Positions 45,735 through 54,750 of a DNA stretch of 64,000 nt are shown piece after piece (positions within the stretch are counted from its first letter, which is position 1; every line of letters starts with the position of its first letter). Origin of the DNA: Tistrella mobilis KA081020-065. GTDB taxonomy: Bacteria; Pseudomonadota; Alphaproteobacteria; Tistrellales; Tistrellaceae. The stretch lies in contig NC_017956.1 of the NCBI RefSeq assembly GCF_000264455.2, forward strand, positions 3,578,001 to 3,642,000, in the 5' to 3' direction. The translations under genes and the position numbers were made by a program. Under the pieces are notes generated by a model. That model saw only the letters and a list, made by a program, of their open reading frames with translations. It was not told where the DNA came from and did no database searches.

Positions 45735-46532
45735 TCACGCCCAGCCCCAGGCGTCCAGACGCAGCACCCGGCCCTCCACCGCCCGGTGAAGCAGGCGGGG
45801 GCTTCGGCCGGCGCCGGCGCCGGCGGCCACCATCAGTGGCATCAGATGCTCGTCGGTCGGGTGGTTGTCGGAGCCGTGGGGCGCACGCTTCCGCCAGTCG
45901 GCAAGGGCGTCGAGGTCGCCGGCTGTCACCACCTCCGCCACCCAGTCCGCGAAGGCGGCGGCATAATCCGCCTCGCCGCCGCCGGCCGCGCGGTGGCGGA
46001 AGAAGCCGCGCAGGTCGTGGGTCAGGCTGCCGCTCGCCAGCACCAGCACGTTCTCGTCGGCAAGCGGCGCCAGAGCCTCACCGATCGCGAGATGGCCGGC
46101 GGCATCGGTCTCGGCCAGCGACAGGCCGACCACCGGCACATCGGCTGCGGGCCAGGCCAGCATCAGCGGCGTCCAGGCCCCGTGATCCAGCCCCCGCTCT
46201 GCGTCTTCGGCGACGGGCAGGCCCGCGGTCAGAAGAAGGTCGCGGACCCGCGCCGCCAGAGCGGCATCGCCCTGCGCCGGATAGTGCAGGCGGTAAAGCG
46301 GTTCGGGAAAGCCGTAGAAGTCGTGAATGGTCGCAGGCCTCGCGGCGGTCCCGACCGTCGGCACCCCGGCCCGCCAATGGGCCGAGACCACCAGAATGGC
46401 CCGGGGGGCCGCCGGCAGCAGCCCGCCGAGACCCGTGAGGAAGGCCCGGGTCGGGCTGCGACCGAGCACCATGTCCGGGGCACCATGAGATACGAACAGA
46501 ACCGGCTGACGGGGGGCGGGACGATCGGTCAT
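45735..46532 (-). CDS. DODA-type extradiol aromatic ring-opening dioxygenase
   Basis: A 265-residue class III extradiol dioxygenase-family protein (YgiD/4,5-DOPA dioxygenase type). It has LFVSHGAPD, ILVVSAHW, LDHGAWTPLMLAWP and ASGSLTHDLRGFF, holding the metal-binding His residues. The start at 46532 fits the family; a longer frame gives a low-complexity leader. It is followed upstream by DoxX on the same strand, a pair common in bacteria. Its natural catechol substrate is not known. Confidence 0.85.
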   Translation of the reverse strand: MTDRPAPRQPVLFVSHGAPDMVLGRSPTRAFLTGLGGLLPAAPRAILVVSAHWRAGVPTVGTAARPATIHDFYGFPEPLYRLHYPAQGDAALAARVRDLLLTAGLPVAEDAERGLDHGAWTPLMLAWPAADVPVVGLSLAETDAAGHLAIGEALAPLADENVLVLASGSLTHDLRGFFRHRAAGGGEADYAAAFADWVAEVVTAGDLDALADWRKRAPHGSDNHPTDEHLMPLMVAAGAGAGRSPRLLHRAVEGRVLRLDAWGWA

Positions 46533-46581
46533 GGGCGGGGCGCTCCGGACGGACGAGAGGGGATAGTCAGGAACGCTGTGA

Positions 46582-47025
46582 TCAGGCCCGGACGGGGCTG
46601 CGGCTGCCGCCGGTCGCGCGGCCATAGAGCTTCGGGCCCAGCGCCGCGGCGCCGTCGCCCAGCAGAACCTGCACGCCCAGGGCGGCGATCCAGAACACCG
46701 GGAACTCCCAGCCGCCATTGGGCGCCGAGAACACCCAGCCGTTGCCGGCATGGACCAGCGCCGCACCGATCAGAACCGGGATCTGGCCAAGCGCCACCAG
46801 CCGGGTCGCGATGCCGAGGATCAGCAGCAGGCCGCCACCGATTTCAGCCGCGATGGTGAGATAGGCGACGATCGGCGGATAGCCCAAAGAACCGAAGAAG
46901 GCGACGGTACCCGGCACGGTGAAGATAAAGACCTTCATCAGGCCGTGGGCAATGGCGGCGATGCCGAGGGTAAGGCGCAGCAGCAGGGCTGCCTGGGACG
47001 GGTTGGAACCGCTGAGCAAAGACAT
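46582..47025 (-). CDS. DoxX family membrane protein
   Basis: A 147-residue protein with four hydrophobic segments. ALLLRLTLGIAAIAHGLMKVF and FFGSLGYPPIVAYLTIAAEIGGGLLLILGIATRLVAL are the family core. The start at 47025 is chosen because GGAGG lies eight bases before it. Related DoxX proteins act with quinone or redox enzymes, and the neighbouring dioxygenase suggests a shared role. Confidence 0.88.
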   Translation of the reverse strand: MSLLSGSNPSQAALLLRLTLGIAAIAHGLMKVFIFTVPGTVAFFGSLGYPPIVAYLTIAAEIGGGLLLILGIATRLVALGQIPVLIGAALVHAGNGWVFSAPNGGWEFPVFWIAALGVQVLLGDGAAALGPKLYGRATGGSRSPVRA

Positions 47026-47159
47026 GGCGAAACCTCCAGGACGCATGAGACGAGCGGCGGCGGAGACGATGGCTTCAGGCTTCCGTCTTCCCGTCGCCCC
47101 GGGTGTGACATGAAGCTGCCATCGGGCGCCTCATAACTCAAATCACCTGCTTGAAGATT

Positions 47160-47182
47160 CGATATTGCCGATGGGAATATCG
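47160..47182. promoter_or_regulatory. Dyad between DoxX and LysR genes
   Basis: CGATATT-N9-AATATCG is a perfect 7-bp inverted repeat with a LysR-type T-N11-A core, about 32 bases upstream of the LysR start used here. It is probably the operator of this divergent unit. Confidence 0.55.
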
Positions 47183-47213
47183 TGGTGAAGCCCACGGACA
47201 GAGGGACAAGCCC

Positions 47214-48170
47214 TTGGACACGCGTGATCCGGATCGCATCGATCTCAACCTGCTCAAGGTCTTCGCGGCGGTGATGACCGAACGCAATGTCGGCCGGGCA
47301 GCGCTGCGGCTGGGCATGACCCAGGCCGGGGCGTCGAATGCATTGCGTCGGCTGAGGCGGATCTTCGATGACGAGCTGTTCCTGCGCACGCCCCGGGGGG
47401 TGGAGCCCACCACCCGCGCCGCCGAGATCTGGCCGGGCATTTCCGCCGCCCTCGGCCAGATGCGCGCCGCCCTGACCCCGGCCACTCCTTTCGACCCCTG
47501 CACGGTGACCGGCGAGGTCGGCATCGGCGTCACCGAGATTGCGGAACTGGTGATGGGGCCGGCGATCGTCCGTCATCTTCAGGCGGAGGCTCCGGGGCTT
47601 GCGCCCCGCTTCCACCACATCGATCGCCGCGATGCCGCCCGGGCGCTGGATGACGGCGAGATCTGGCTGGCGCTGGGCATGCTGCCCGACCCGCCGCCGC
47701 GCATCACCCGGATCTTCCTTCGCCGAGACCCGCTGCTGACCCTGGTGCCCGACGGGCTCGACATCGACACCGTGCCGACCGGACCCGAAGACGGGCCGGA
47801 GGTGCTGCCACTCATCACCCTCGACGCCTTCGCCGAAGCCCCGCATGTCCTGGTTTCCGCCACCGGCAGCGCGCAGGGGGTGATGGACCGGGCGCTGGCC
47901 GATCTGGGGCGGGAACGCCGGCTGCTCGCCGTGGCCTCCACCCTGCCGGGTGCTGCCGAGATCGCGGCCTGCGCAAAGGCCCTGCTGACCGCGGTCGGCC
48001 CCACCGCCTTCACCATCGCGCGCCGCGGCGGCTTCACCGTCATGCGCCCCCCGGCCGAGCTGAACCCGCAGCCGGCACGGCTGGCGCTGATGTTCCATCG
48101 CCGCGACGAGGGGCTGCCCGCCCATCGCTGGTTGCGGACAGAAATCACCCGGCTGGCGCGGACGATCTGA
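47214..48170 (+). CDS. LysR-family transcriptional regulator
   Basis: A 318-residue LysR protein. HTH region IDLNLLKVFAAVMTERNVGRAALRLGMTQAGASNALRRLRRIF is at residues 8 to 50, and a periplasmic-binding-like effector domain follows. TTG 47214 is used as start since the dyad at 47160 covers the upstream alternative; AGAGGGAC precedes it. It is divergent from doxX/DODA and probably controls them. Its 3' end overlaps the phzF-like gene by 26 bases. Confidence 0.85.
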   Translation: MDTRDPDRIDLNLLKVFAAVMTERNVGRAALRLGMTQAGASNALRRLRRIFDDELFLRTPRGVEPTTRAAEIWPGISAALGQMRAALTPATPFDPCTVTGEVGIGVTEIAELVMGPAIVRHLQAEAPGLAPRFHHIDRRDAARALDDGEIWLALGMLPDPPPRITRIFLRRDPLLTLVPDGLDIDTVPTGPEDGPEVLPLITLDAFAEAPHVLVSATGSAQGVMDRALADLGRERRLLAVASTLPGAAEIAACAKALLTAVGPTAFTIARRGGFTVMRPPAELNPQPARLALMFHRRDEGLPAHRWLRTEITRLARTI

Positions 48171-48975
48171 AGCGGGCAGCGATCTCGGGATGAAGCCTGG
48201 CATCGAAGACGGTGACCGCCGGGCCCGCCACCCGTACCCGCGTGGGCTCGACGGTGCAGGCCAACCGGCCGCCGCGCGGCGAGGCCTGGACGGCCTCCAG
48301 CACCGTGCGCCCCAGACGTTCCGCCCACCAGGGCGCCAGCGTCGCATGGATCGATCCGGTCACCGGATCCTCAGGGATGCCCCAGCCGGGGCAGAAGAAG
48401 CGCGAGACGAAATCGATGCCGCTGCCCGGCTCGGCCGGCGCGGTGATCACCAGCCCCTCGGGATGGATGCAGCCGATCACCGTCTGGTCGGGCACGAAAT
48501 CCCGCACCAGGCCGGCCTCGGCCAATACCACGAACAGGTTTTCGAAATTGCGACCCACGAAGACCGGCGGCACGGGGAAGATGCCGGCCAGCGCCTCGGG
48601 CAGAGCCGCCGCCGTCATGTCGAAGCGCGGCAGATCGAGTTCATAGCCGGCCGGGGTCGCCGCCACCCGGATCGGCCCGACCGCGGTCTCGAAGGCGAGT
48701 GGCCCCGATTCGCCCAGTTCCGCGATCAGGACATGGGCGGTGGCCAGGGTGGCATGGCCGCAGAAGGGGGCCTCGTCGACGGGGGTGAACCAGCGCAGCC
48801 GCCGCACCCCCGGCCGGCCCGGTTCGGGCCAGGTGAAGGCGGTTTCGGCCAGGTTGTTCTCGGCCGCCAGCGCCTGCATCGCCGCAACCGGCGCCGGCCC
48901 GTCCAGCACCAGCACCGCGGCCGGGTTGCCGGCAAAGGGCCGGTCGGTGAAGGCGTCGACCTGGAACATCCGCAT
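48145..48975 (-). CDS. PhzF-family isomerase-like protein
   Basis: A 276-residue PhzF/YddE-type protein. It has VDAFTDRPFAGNPAAV, ENNLAETAFTW, FCGHATLATAHVL and IPEDPVTGSIHATLAPWW. The Glu in LAETAF is the catalytic acid in PhzF. Length is normal. Natural substrate in this organism is unknown. It is next to an SDR on the same strand. Confidence 0.9.
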   Translation of the reverse strand: MRMFQVDAFTDRPFAGNPAAVLVLDGPAPVAAMQALAAENNLAETAFTWPEPGRPGVRRLRWFTPVDEAPFCGHATLATAHVLIAELGESGPLAFETAVGPIRVAATPAGYELDLPRFDMTAAALPEALAGIFPVPPVFVGRNFENLFVVLAEAGLVRDFVPDQTVIGCIHPEGLVITAPAEPGSGIDFVSRFFCPGWGIPEDPVTGSIHATLAPWWAERLGRTVLEAVQASPRGGRLACTVEPTRVRVAGPAVTVFDARLHPEIAARFRSSAPAG

Positions 48976-48992
48976 CCGCGGGCCCCCTTACG

Positions 48993-49802
48993 TCAGCGTG
49001 CAACCAGCGGTGTGAAGAACAGATGCGCCCCGCCATCGACCATCAGCGTCTCGCCGGTGACATGGGGCGTGTCGACCAGCGCCAGGATCGCGCGGGCGAC
49101 GTCTTCGGGCGCGGCCACCCGGCGCAGCGGCGTGGTCTTCTCAAGCTTCGCCTTCTGGGCGTCGTAGCGGTCGGCCCCCATGCCCTCGCGCAGCCACCGG
49201 CCCTCGATGAAGCCGGGGCAGACCGCATTCACACGGATCTCGGGCCCCAGCACCCGGGCCAGCGACAGGGTCATGGTGTTGAGCGCGCCCTTCGATGCCG
49301 CATAGGCGACCGACGAGCCGACACCCGCAATGCCCGCGATCGACGAGACATTGACCACGGCGCCGCTGCCCGACTGCTTCAGCGCCGGGGCACAGGCCCG
49401 GGTCATCTGGAAGGCGCCGACCACGTTGACGGCGTAGAGGTCCAGGAAATCCTGCGCCTGCAGCCCGTCCAGATCGGCATGGTCGCAGAAGCGGGTGGTG
49501 CCGGCATTGTTGATCAGCCGGTCGATGCGCCCGAAGGCCTCTTCGGCTCCGGCAGCGATCCGGCGGCAGTCCTCGTCGGAGGCGATATCGCCCATCACCA
49601 CCACCGCCCGGCCGCCGGCGGCCCGCACCATCCCAGCCGTCTCTTCCGCCGCATCGCGGCTGCGCGCGGCATTCACCACCACCGCCGCACCGCGGGCGGC
49701 GAAAGCCAGCGCCACCGCGCGGCCCACCCCGCTGCCCGATCCGGTCACGACGGCGACCTCGGCAGGCGCGCCCTGGTTGCTGGTCTCGGCAGGTGTGGTC
49801 AT
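48993..49802 (-). CDS. SDR-family oxidoreductase
   Basis: A 269-residue classical SDR: TGSGSGVGRAVALAFA cofactor loop, NNAG, VSSIAGIAGVGSSVAYAASKGALN catalytic Ser-Tyr-Lys, and a C-terminal FabG-like PLRRVAAPEDVARAILALV. Substrate unknown. It is 17 bases before phzF in transcription order, so the two may be in one unit. Confidence 0.87.
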   Translation of the reverse strand: MTTPAETSNQGAPAEVAVVTGSGSGVGRAVALAFAARGAAVVVNAARSRDAAEETAGMVRAAGGRAVVVMGDIASDEDCRRIAAGAEEAFGRIDRLINNAGTTRFCDHADLDGLQAQDFLDLYAVNVVGAFQMTRACAPALKQSGSGAVVNVSSIAGIAGVGSSVAYAASKGALNTMTLSLARVLGPEIRVNAVCPGFIEGRWLREGMGADRYDAQKAKLEKTTPLRRVAAPEDVARAILALVDTPHVTGETLMVDGGAHLFFTPLVAR

Positions 49803-49868
49803 GGGGTGCGTCTCCTCCGGTACGGCGCGCGGTCTGGTCGCCGCGTGCGCTTTGTCTGCACCTTCCGG

Positions 49869-50846
49869 TTATCGCGCGGCCAGGGGGGCGGGTCCAGTGC
49901 GACGCCATGCCGGCCGCACTGCGGGATTTGCCGTCGCCAGGGCCGCCAGCAGCAGCATGGCGCCTGCGACCTGCACCAGGCTCGGCATCTCGCCTTCGAT
50001 CGGCCAGCCGAACGCCGCGGTGATCACCGGCTGAATCAGCAGCAGCAGCGAGGCTGCCCCGACCGGCAGGCGGCCGAGTGCCGCGGTGGCCAGGCCCTGG
50101 CCTCCGGCATGGGCCAGGATGCCCAATGCCGCGACGGCGGCCCAGCCGGCAAGGCTGGAGGGCATCAGAACCTCGCCCGATGCCACGGCCAGCAGGCCCA
50201 GCCCCACAGCGGAGACCGCCGTGGTGACCAGCATGGTGGTTCCGGCGGCGATGCTGCGCCGGGCCGCCTTGATCGCGATCAGATAGGCGGCATAGCAGGC
50301 CGCCGCCGCCACGGCCGACAGGTCGCCCATGACGTCGGCCCCGGCACGGTCGCCGGTGTCGCGAACCAGCAGCCAGGCGCCGGCAAGGGCCAGCCCCAGG
50401 CCGGCGATCAGCCCGCGGCCCGGGCGCTCGCCGCCGAAGATCCACAGGGCTGCCACCACCATCACCGGCGCCAGCTGGCAGAGCAGGGCCGCGTTGGCGA
50501 CGGTGGTGGTCCCGATGGCGCGATGGAAGAAGAACAGGTCGCCGGTGAAGGCGAGCCCGGCCGCGATCGCGGCAAGAAGACCACGCCGGCGGGCGCCGGA
50601 TGCAGGTATCGCGACCGGCTGCCGCCGGTCGACCGTGGCCGACCACGCGGCCAGCAGCGGCAGGGCCAGGACCATGCGCCAGAAACCGGCGGCACCGGGG
50701 CCAACATCGGCAGCGCGGACCAGGAAGGGAACGAAGGCGAGGCAGACGACGGCCGCGATCATCATCAGCCAGGCCATGCCGGTACCGGCAGCCGTGGCGA
50801 CGACGAGGGGCCCGCCGCCGGGAACGGCGGGGGAGGAGGAGATCAT
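49869..50846 (-). CDS. EamA/DMT-family transporter
   Basis: A 325-residue membrane protein with ten hydrophobic segments in two EamA repeats. First repeat has LVRAADVGPGAAGFWRMVLALP and FFFHRAIGTTTVANAALLCQLAPVM; second has AGQGLATAALGRLPVGAASLLLLIQPVITAAFGW. The start at 50846 follows GGAGGAG. Such proteins export amino acids, nucleosides or other metabolites. It is divergent from a LysR gene that may control it. Confidence 0.87.
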   Translation of the reverse strand: MISSSPAVPGGGPLVVATAAGTGMAWLMMIAAVVCLAFVPFLVRAADVGPGAAGFWRMVLALPLLAAWSATVDRRQPVAIPASGARRRGLLAAIAAGLAFTGDLFFFHRAIGTTTVANAALLCQLAPVMVVAALWIFGGERPGRGLIAGLGLALAGAWLLVRDTGDRAGADVMGDLSAVAAAACYAAYLIAIKAARRSIAAGTTMLVTTAVSAVGLGLLAVASGEVLMPSSLAGWAAVAALGILAHAGGQGLATAALGRLPVGAASLLLLIQPVITAAFGWPIEGEMPSLVQVAGAMLLLAALATANPAVRPAWRRTGPAPLAAR

Positions 50847-51075
50847 TGGCGGGGGAACTTCGCGTGCGGGGGAGCGGGGGAGTGCGAAGCGCCGGATCGC
50901 GCCGGCATCCGTCACCGGAGCGGGGGCCGGGCGGCGGATGCGGATCTGCGGGGGAGAGGGGGGGAGGGCGGCGCAATCCGGCAGTGGCCACTCTGCCGTC
51001 GCTTCCGCTATGATGAAAGTGAATGTTTCTGATGGCAGCATCACGGATTGTGATGCTGAGACGGAGATGACCTCG

Positions 51076-52047
51076 ATGGGCACAGCCGAACTCGCCCTTG
51101 CCCGTGCCGGCCTGCCCGGCCGCCCGGATCCCGTGCTGCCGGCGCTGGATATCGATCTGCTGCGCGCCCTGGTGGCGGTGATCGACCAGGGCGGCTTCAC
51201 CGCCGCGGCCGAGCGGCTGAACCTGACCCAGTCTGCCGTATCGATGCAGTTGAAACGGCTGGAAGACCGGTTGGATCGCCGGCTTGTGGAGCGCGACCGG
51301 CGGGGCGTGCGCCCCACGGCCGATGGCGAGGTGCTGATCGGCTATGCCCGGCGCATGCTGGCGCTGAACGACGAGGCGGTGCTGCGCCTGCTGGATGCCG
51401 GTGCCCGCGGCCGGGTGCGGATCGGTGCGCCCGACGACTATGCCAGCGTCTTCCTGCCGCCGATCATCGCCCGGTTCGCGGCCGCCAACCCCAGGGTCGA
51501 GATCGAGGTGCGCTGCGCCCTCTCCCGCGAGTTGGAAGCCGAGCTTGCCCAGGGCGGCCACGACCTGATCCTGGTCACCCGCCGCGACGGCCATGGCGGC
51601 GGATCCCTGGTCCGGCGCGAGCCGCTGGTCTGGGCGGCAGCCGCCGATCACCGGCCCGAGACGGCAGAAACCGTGCCGCTTGCCCTCTTCCCCGAGGGCT
51701 GCGCCTTCCGGCCCCATGCGCTCTCGGCGCTCGACCGGGCGCAGAAACCCTGGCGGGTGGCGCTGACCAGCGGCAGCCTGTCGGGCATCCAGTCCGCGGT
51801 GGCGAGCGGCCTTGCCCTCACCGCCCTCGCCCGCAGCACGGTGCCGCCGGACTGGCGGATTCTGGGGTCCGAGGACGGCTTCCCCGCCCTGCCCACGGTG
51901 GATATCGCCCTCAAGACCGCCGAGCGTCCGTCAGAGCCGGTGCGGCTGATGGTCCGCCACCTGCTGGACGCACTGGGCGCGCCGACCATCGTGCCGCCGG
52001 TGCCGATTGCACGGCCGATGACACTCCCCGATCCGGTTTCTGGTTGA
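51076..52047 (+). CDS. LysR-family transcriptional regulator
   Basis: A 323-residue LysR protein with HTH in LDIDLLRALVAVIDQGGFTAAAERLNLTQSAVSMQLKRLEDRL. The ATG at 51076 is preferred over 51067 since GGAG then lies nine bases upstream. The effector domain has GRVRIGAPDDYASVFLPPII. It is divergent from the EamA transporter, a common pairing in which the regulator controls the exporter. Confidence 0.88.
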   Translation: MGTAELALARAGLPGRPDPVLPALDIDLLRALVAVIDQGGFTAAAERLNLTQSAVSMQLKRLEDRLDRRLVERDRRGVRPTADGEVLIGYARRMLALNDEAVLRLLDAGARGRVRIGAPDDYASVFLPPIIARFAAANPRVEIEVRCALSRELEAELAQGGHDLILVTRRDGHGGGSLVRREPLVWAAAADHRPETAETVPLALFPEGCAFRPHALSALDRAQKPWRVALTSGSLSGIQSAVASGLALTALARSTVPPDWRILGSEDGFPALPTVDIALKTAERPSEPVRLMVRHLLDALGAPTIVPPVPIARPMTLPDPVSG

Positions 52048-52111
52048 CGACCGGGGGGGCTTGCGTGTTCAGGATCACGAGATTCCCCACCGTCACCGGA
52101 AGCCCCTGCCC

Positions 52112-53839
52112 ATGAGCCAGCTCGGCCCGCTCGTCGACATCGTCACAGCACTTGCCGCCGCCGTGGTCATCGTGCCCGTGTCGATCCGCATCGGCGCCTC
52201 TCCGGTGCTGGGCTATCTGGCCACGGGCCTTGCGGTCGGCCCCCATGGCTTCGGCCTGGTTGAAGAGGGCCCGGCGCTGCATCTCTTCGCCGAATTCGGC
52301 GTGGTCTTCCTGCTGTTCTCGATCGGCCTCGAACTTTCTTTCGAACGTATCCGGACCATGCGGCGCCTGGCGCTGGGGCTGGGGGCCGCCCAGGTGGTGG
52401 TGACCGCCGCCGTCATCGCGGTGATCGGCACGGCACTGGGCCTGGCGCCGATGACCGCCGGCATTCTGGGTTGCGCCCTCGCGCTCTCGTCCACCGCCGT
52501 GGTGCTGCAATTGATGGTGGAACGCGGCGAACAGGTCACCCGCATCGGCCGGGTCGCCATCGCCGTGCTGCTGTTCCAGGATCTGGCAGTGGTGCCGATG
52601 CTGGCAGCCCTGCCCCTGCTCGGCGCACCGGGAGAGGATGCGCTGGTGGCGCTGGGTCTGGCGGTGGCCAAGGCGGCGGTGGCGCTGGTCGGCATCTCTC
52701 TGGCCGGCCGCTATCTGTCGCAGCCCGCCTTCCGGCGGATCGCGGCGCTGCGCAACCCGGATGTCTTCATGGGGGCCACCCTGCTGGTCGTGCTGGGCAC
52801 CGCCCTGCTGACCGCGCTTGCCGGCATGTCGCTGGCGCTGGGGGCCTTCCTGGCCGGCGCCCTGCTGGCCGGCACCGCCTTCCGTCATCAGATCGAAGGC
52901 GATATCGAGCCGGTGCGCGGCCTGTTCCTGGGCGTGTTCTTCCTGTCGGTCGGCATGGGTATCGATCTGGCGCTTGTGATCCGCGAGCTGCCGCTGGTGC
53001 TGGGGCTGACGCTGGGGCTGATCCTGGTCAAGGCGGTGGTGCTGGGCGGCCTTGCCCGCGGCTTCGCCCTGCCGGTCTCTCTGTCGGTGCGATCAGGCCT
53101 GCTGCTCGCCCAGGGCGGCGAGTTCGCCTTCGTGGTGATGGCAACCGCCGGCAGCTTCGGCCTGATCGCCCCGGCCGAGGCGGCGCCGATCGTGGCGGCC
53201 GTGGCCTTTTCCATGGCGCTGACCCCGCTTCTGGATGCCGCCGGCCGGCGGCTGGAACAGCGGCTCACCCCGCCCGTCGCCACGCCCCAGACGGCGCTGG
53301 GCGACGAGGCGGCCGATCTTGAGGAACATGTGCTGGTGCTGGGCTTCGGCCGGGTCGGCCGGACTTTGGCCCATGTGCTGGAAAACAGCCGCCGCCCCTA
53401 TCTGGCGCTCGATCTGGACAGCGAGCGGGTGACCCAGGGCCGTACCCAGGGCCACAACGTCTTTTTCGGCAACGGCGCCCGCCGCGACGTGCTGCGCGCC
53501 GCCGGCATCGACCGCGCCACGGCGGTCGTGGTGACCATCGACAATGCCGGCGCGGCCGAGCGTGCGGTCAGGACCATCCGCCATGCCGCACCGGGGGTGC
53601 AGATCATCGCCCGCGCCCACGACACCCGCCATGCCGACCGGCTGCGTGTCGCCGGCGCCGATCGCGTGCTGCCCGAGACCATCGAGGCGAGCCTGATGCT
53701 CGCCGCCGCAACCCTCGACGCCGTCGGCCAGTCGGCCGAAGAGACCGAAGCCTGCCTGGGCCAGCTCAGGGCCGACGGCTACGCCCAGCTGCTGCCGCTG
53801 GTGGTCGGCCGCCATCAGGATGACGGTACCGACCACTGA
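52112..53839 (+). CDS. CPA2-family cation:proton antiporter with TrkA-N domain (KefB-like)
   Basis: A 575-residue transporter with about 12 hydrophobic segments and a cytosolic Rossmann domain. The transport core has SPVLGYLATGLAVGPHGFGLV, LLFSIGLELSFERI, LLFQDLAVVPMLA and GGEFAFVVMATAG. The TrkA-N domain starts HVLVLGFGRVGRTLA. Start at 52112 matches the family; a longer frame adds 17 polar residues. Members regulate K+/H+ or Na+/H+ exchange. The next gene is a carbonic anhydrase on the opposite strand. Confidence 0.9.
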   Translation: MSQLGPLVDIVTALAAAVVIVPVSIRIGASPVLGYLATGLAVGPHGFGLVEEGPALHLFAEFGVVFLLFSIGLELSFERIRTMRRLALGLGAAQVVVTAAVIAVIGTALGLAPMTAGILGCALALSSTAVVLQLMVERGEQVTRIGRVAIAVLLFQDLAVVPMLAALPLLGAPGEDALVALGLAVAKAAVALVGISLAGRYLSQPAFRRIAALRNPDVFMGATLLVVLGTALLTALAGMSLALGAFLAGALLAGTAFRHQIEGDIEPVRGLFLGVFFLSVGMGIDLALVIRELPLVLGLTLGLILVKAVVLGGLARGFALPVSLSVRSGLLLAQGGEFAFVVMATAGSFGLIAPAEAAPIVAAVAFSMALTPLLDAAGRRLEQRLTPPVATPQTALGDEAADLEEHVLVLGFGRVGRTLAHVLENSRRPYLALDLDSERVTQGRTQGHNVFFGNGARRDVLRAAGIDRATAVVVTIDNAGAAERAVRTIRHAAPGVQIIARAHDTRHADRLRVAGADRVLPETIEASLMLAAATLDAVGQSAEETEACLGQLRADGYAQLLPLVVGRHQDDGTDH

Positions 53840-53863
53840 TCTGCCGCTCCGCGGAGCACAGGC

Positions 53864-54556
53864 TTACATCGGCTTGAAGTCGTCGCTCGCAGCGTCATAG
53901 GCCATCAGCTGGGCGCGGCCGATATCGTAGTACCAGCCATGGAGCTGCAGTGTCCCCTGCTCCAGCCGCTCGGCGATCCAGGGGAAGGTCGCCAGATTCT
54001 TCAGCGACACCTTGATCGATTCGAGTTCGCAGATGTGCTGGTGCTCGTGGGCATCGACATGGGCATGATCATGCAGCACCTGCTCACGCACGCCGTCGAT
54101 CTGCGACATCCAGACATCGATGAAATCGGTGCTGGGCTGGGTCGGATCGCGCTGCAGCAGGGCCCGGATGCCGCCGCAGCCGGCGTGGCCCATCACCACG
54201 ATGTGTTCGACCTTCAGCCCGTCGACCGCGAATTCCAGCGCCGCCGAGGTGCCGTGGCGAGCGCCGTCGGGCTCGAAGGGCGGCACCAGATTGGCGACAT
54301 TGCGCAGGATGAACAGGTCACCCGGATCGGCCGAGGTGATGATCGCGGGATCGACGCGACTGTCACAACAGCCGATCACCATGACCTTCGGGGTCTGCTG
54401 GCGCGCCAGCTTTTCGAAGAATTCCGGCCGGGTCTGCATGGCATCGTCGCGGAAGCGGCGAAAGCCGTCGATCACCTTCTCGAGCGCGTTCAATATCGTC
54501 TCCTCGGGCATCCACGGCACCGCATGCGGCACCGTCTGGCTCTGGACTTCCCCCAT
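53864..54556 (-). CDS. Beta carbonic anhydrase
   Basis: A 230-residue beta-class carbonic anhydrase interconverting CO2 and bicarbonate. Zinc ligands are in CCDSRVDPA and GHAGCGG; FILRNVANLVPP is also conserved. It has an odd histidine-rich segment, HDHAHVDAHEHQHICELE, in the helix region that could bind metal. The length is normal. Confidence 0.93.
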   Translation of the reverse strand: MGEVQSQTVPHAVPWMPEETILNALEKVIDGFRRFRDDAMQTRPEFFEKLARQQTPKVMVIGCCDSRVDPAIITSADPGDLFILRNVANLVPPFEPDGARHGTSAALEFAVDGLKVEHIVVMGHAGCGGIRALLQRDPTQPSTDFIDVWMSQIDGVREQVLHDHAHVDAHEHQHICELESIKVSLKNLATFPWIAERLEQGTLQLHGWYYDIGRAQLMAYDAASDDFKPM

Positions 54557-54750
54557 CTCTCCAGCCTTCTAGATAGCATCGCCCCCCAGGCGGCGAAAGT
54601 CCCCGCCTTGCGCAGTGGTGCAACGCCATCGGCGGGCGATATCACGCTGCGGTAACATCGCCGCCACGAAACCGTCAAAAGGCCACGGTAGAACCGCGAC
54701 CAGTCGACGGTTCTGCACCCTCGTCTCAACCGTCGATCCGGTGATCCATC

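Noticed and set aside
49141-51717. Open frame of over 850 codons on the minus strand
   Set aside because: It overlaps a clear SDR, EamA and LysR gene in another frame and is Arg/Gly-rich without domains.
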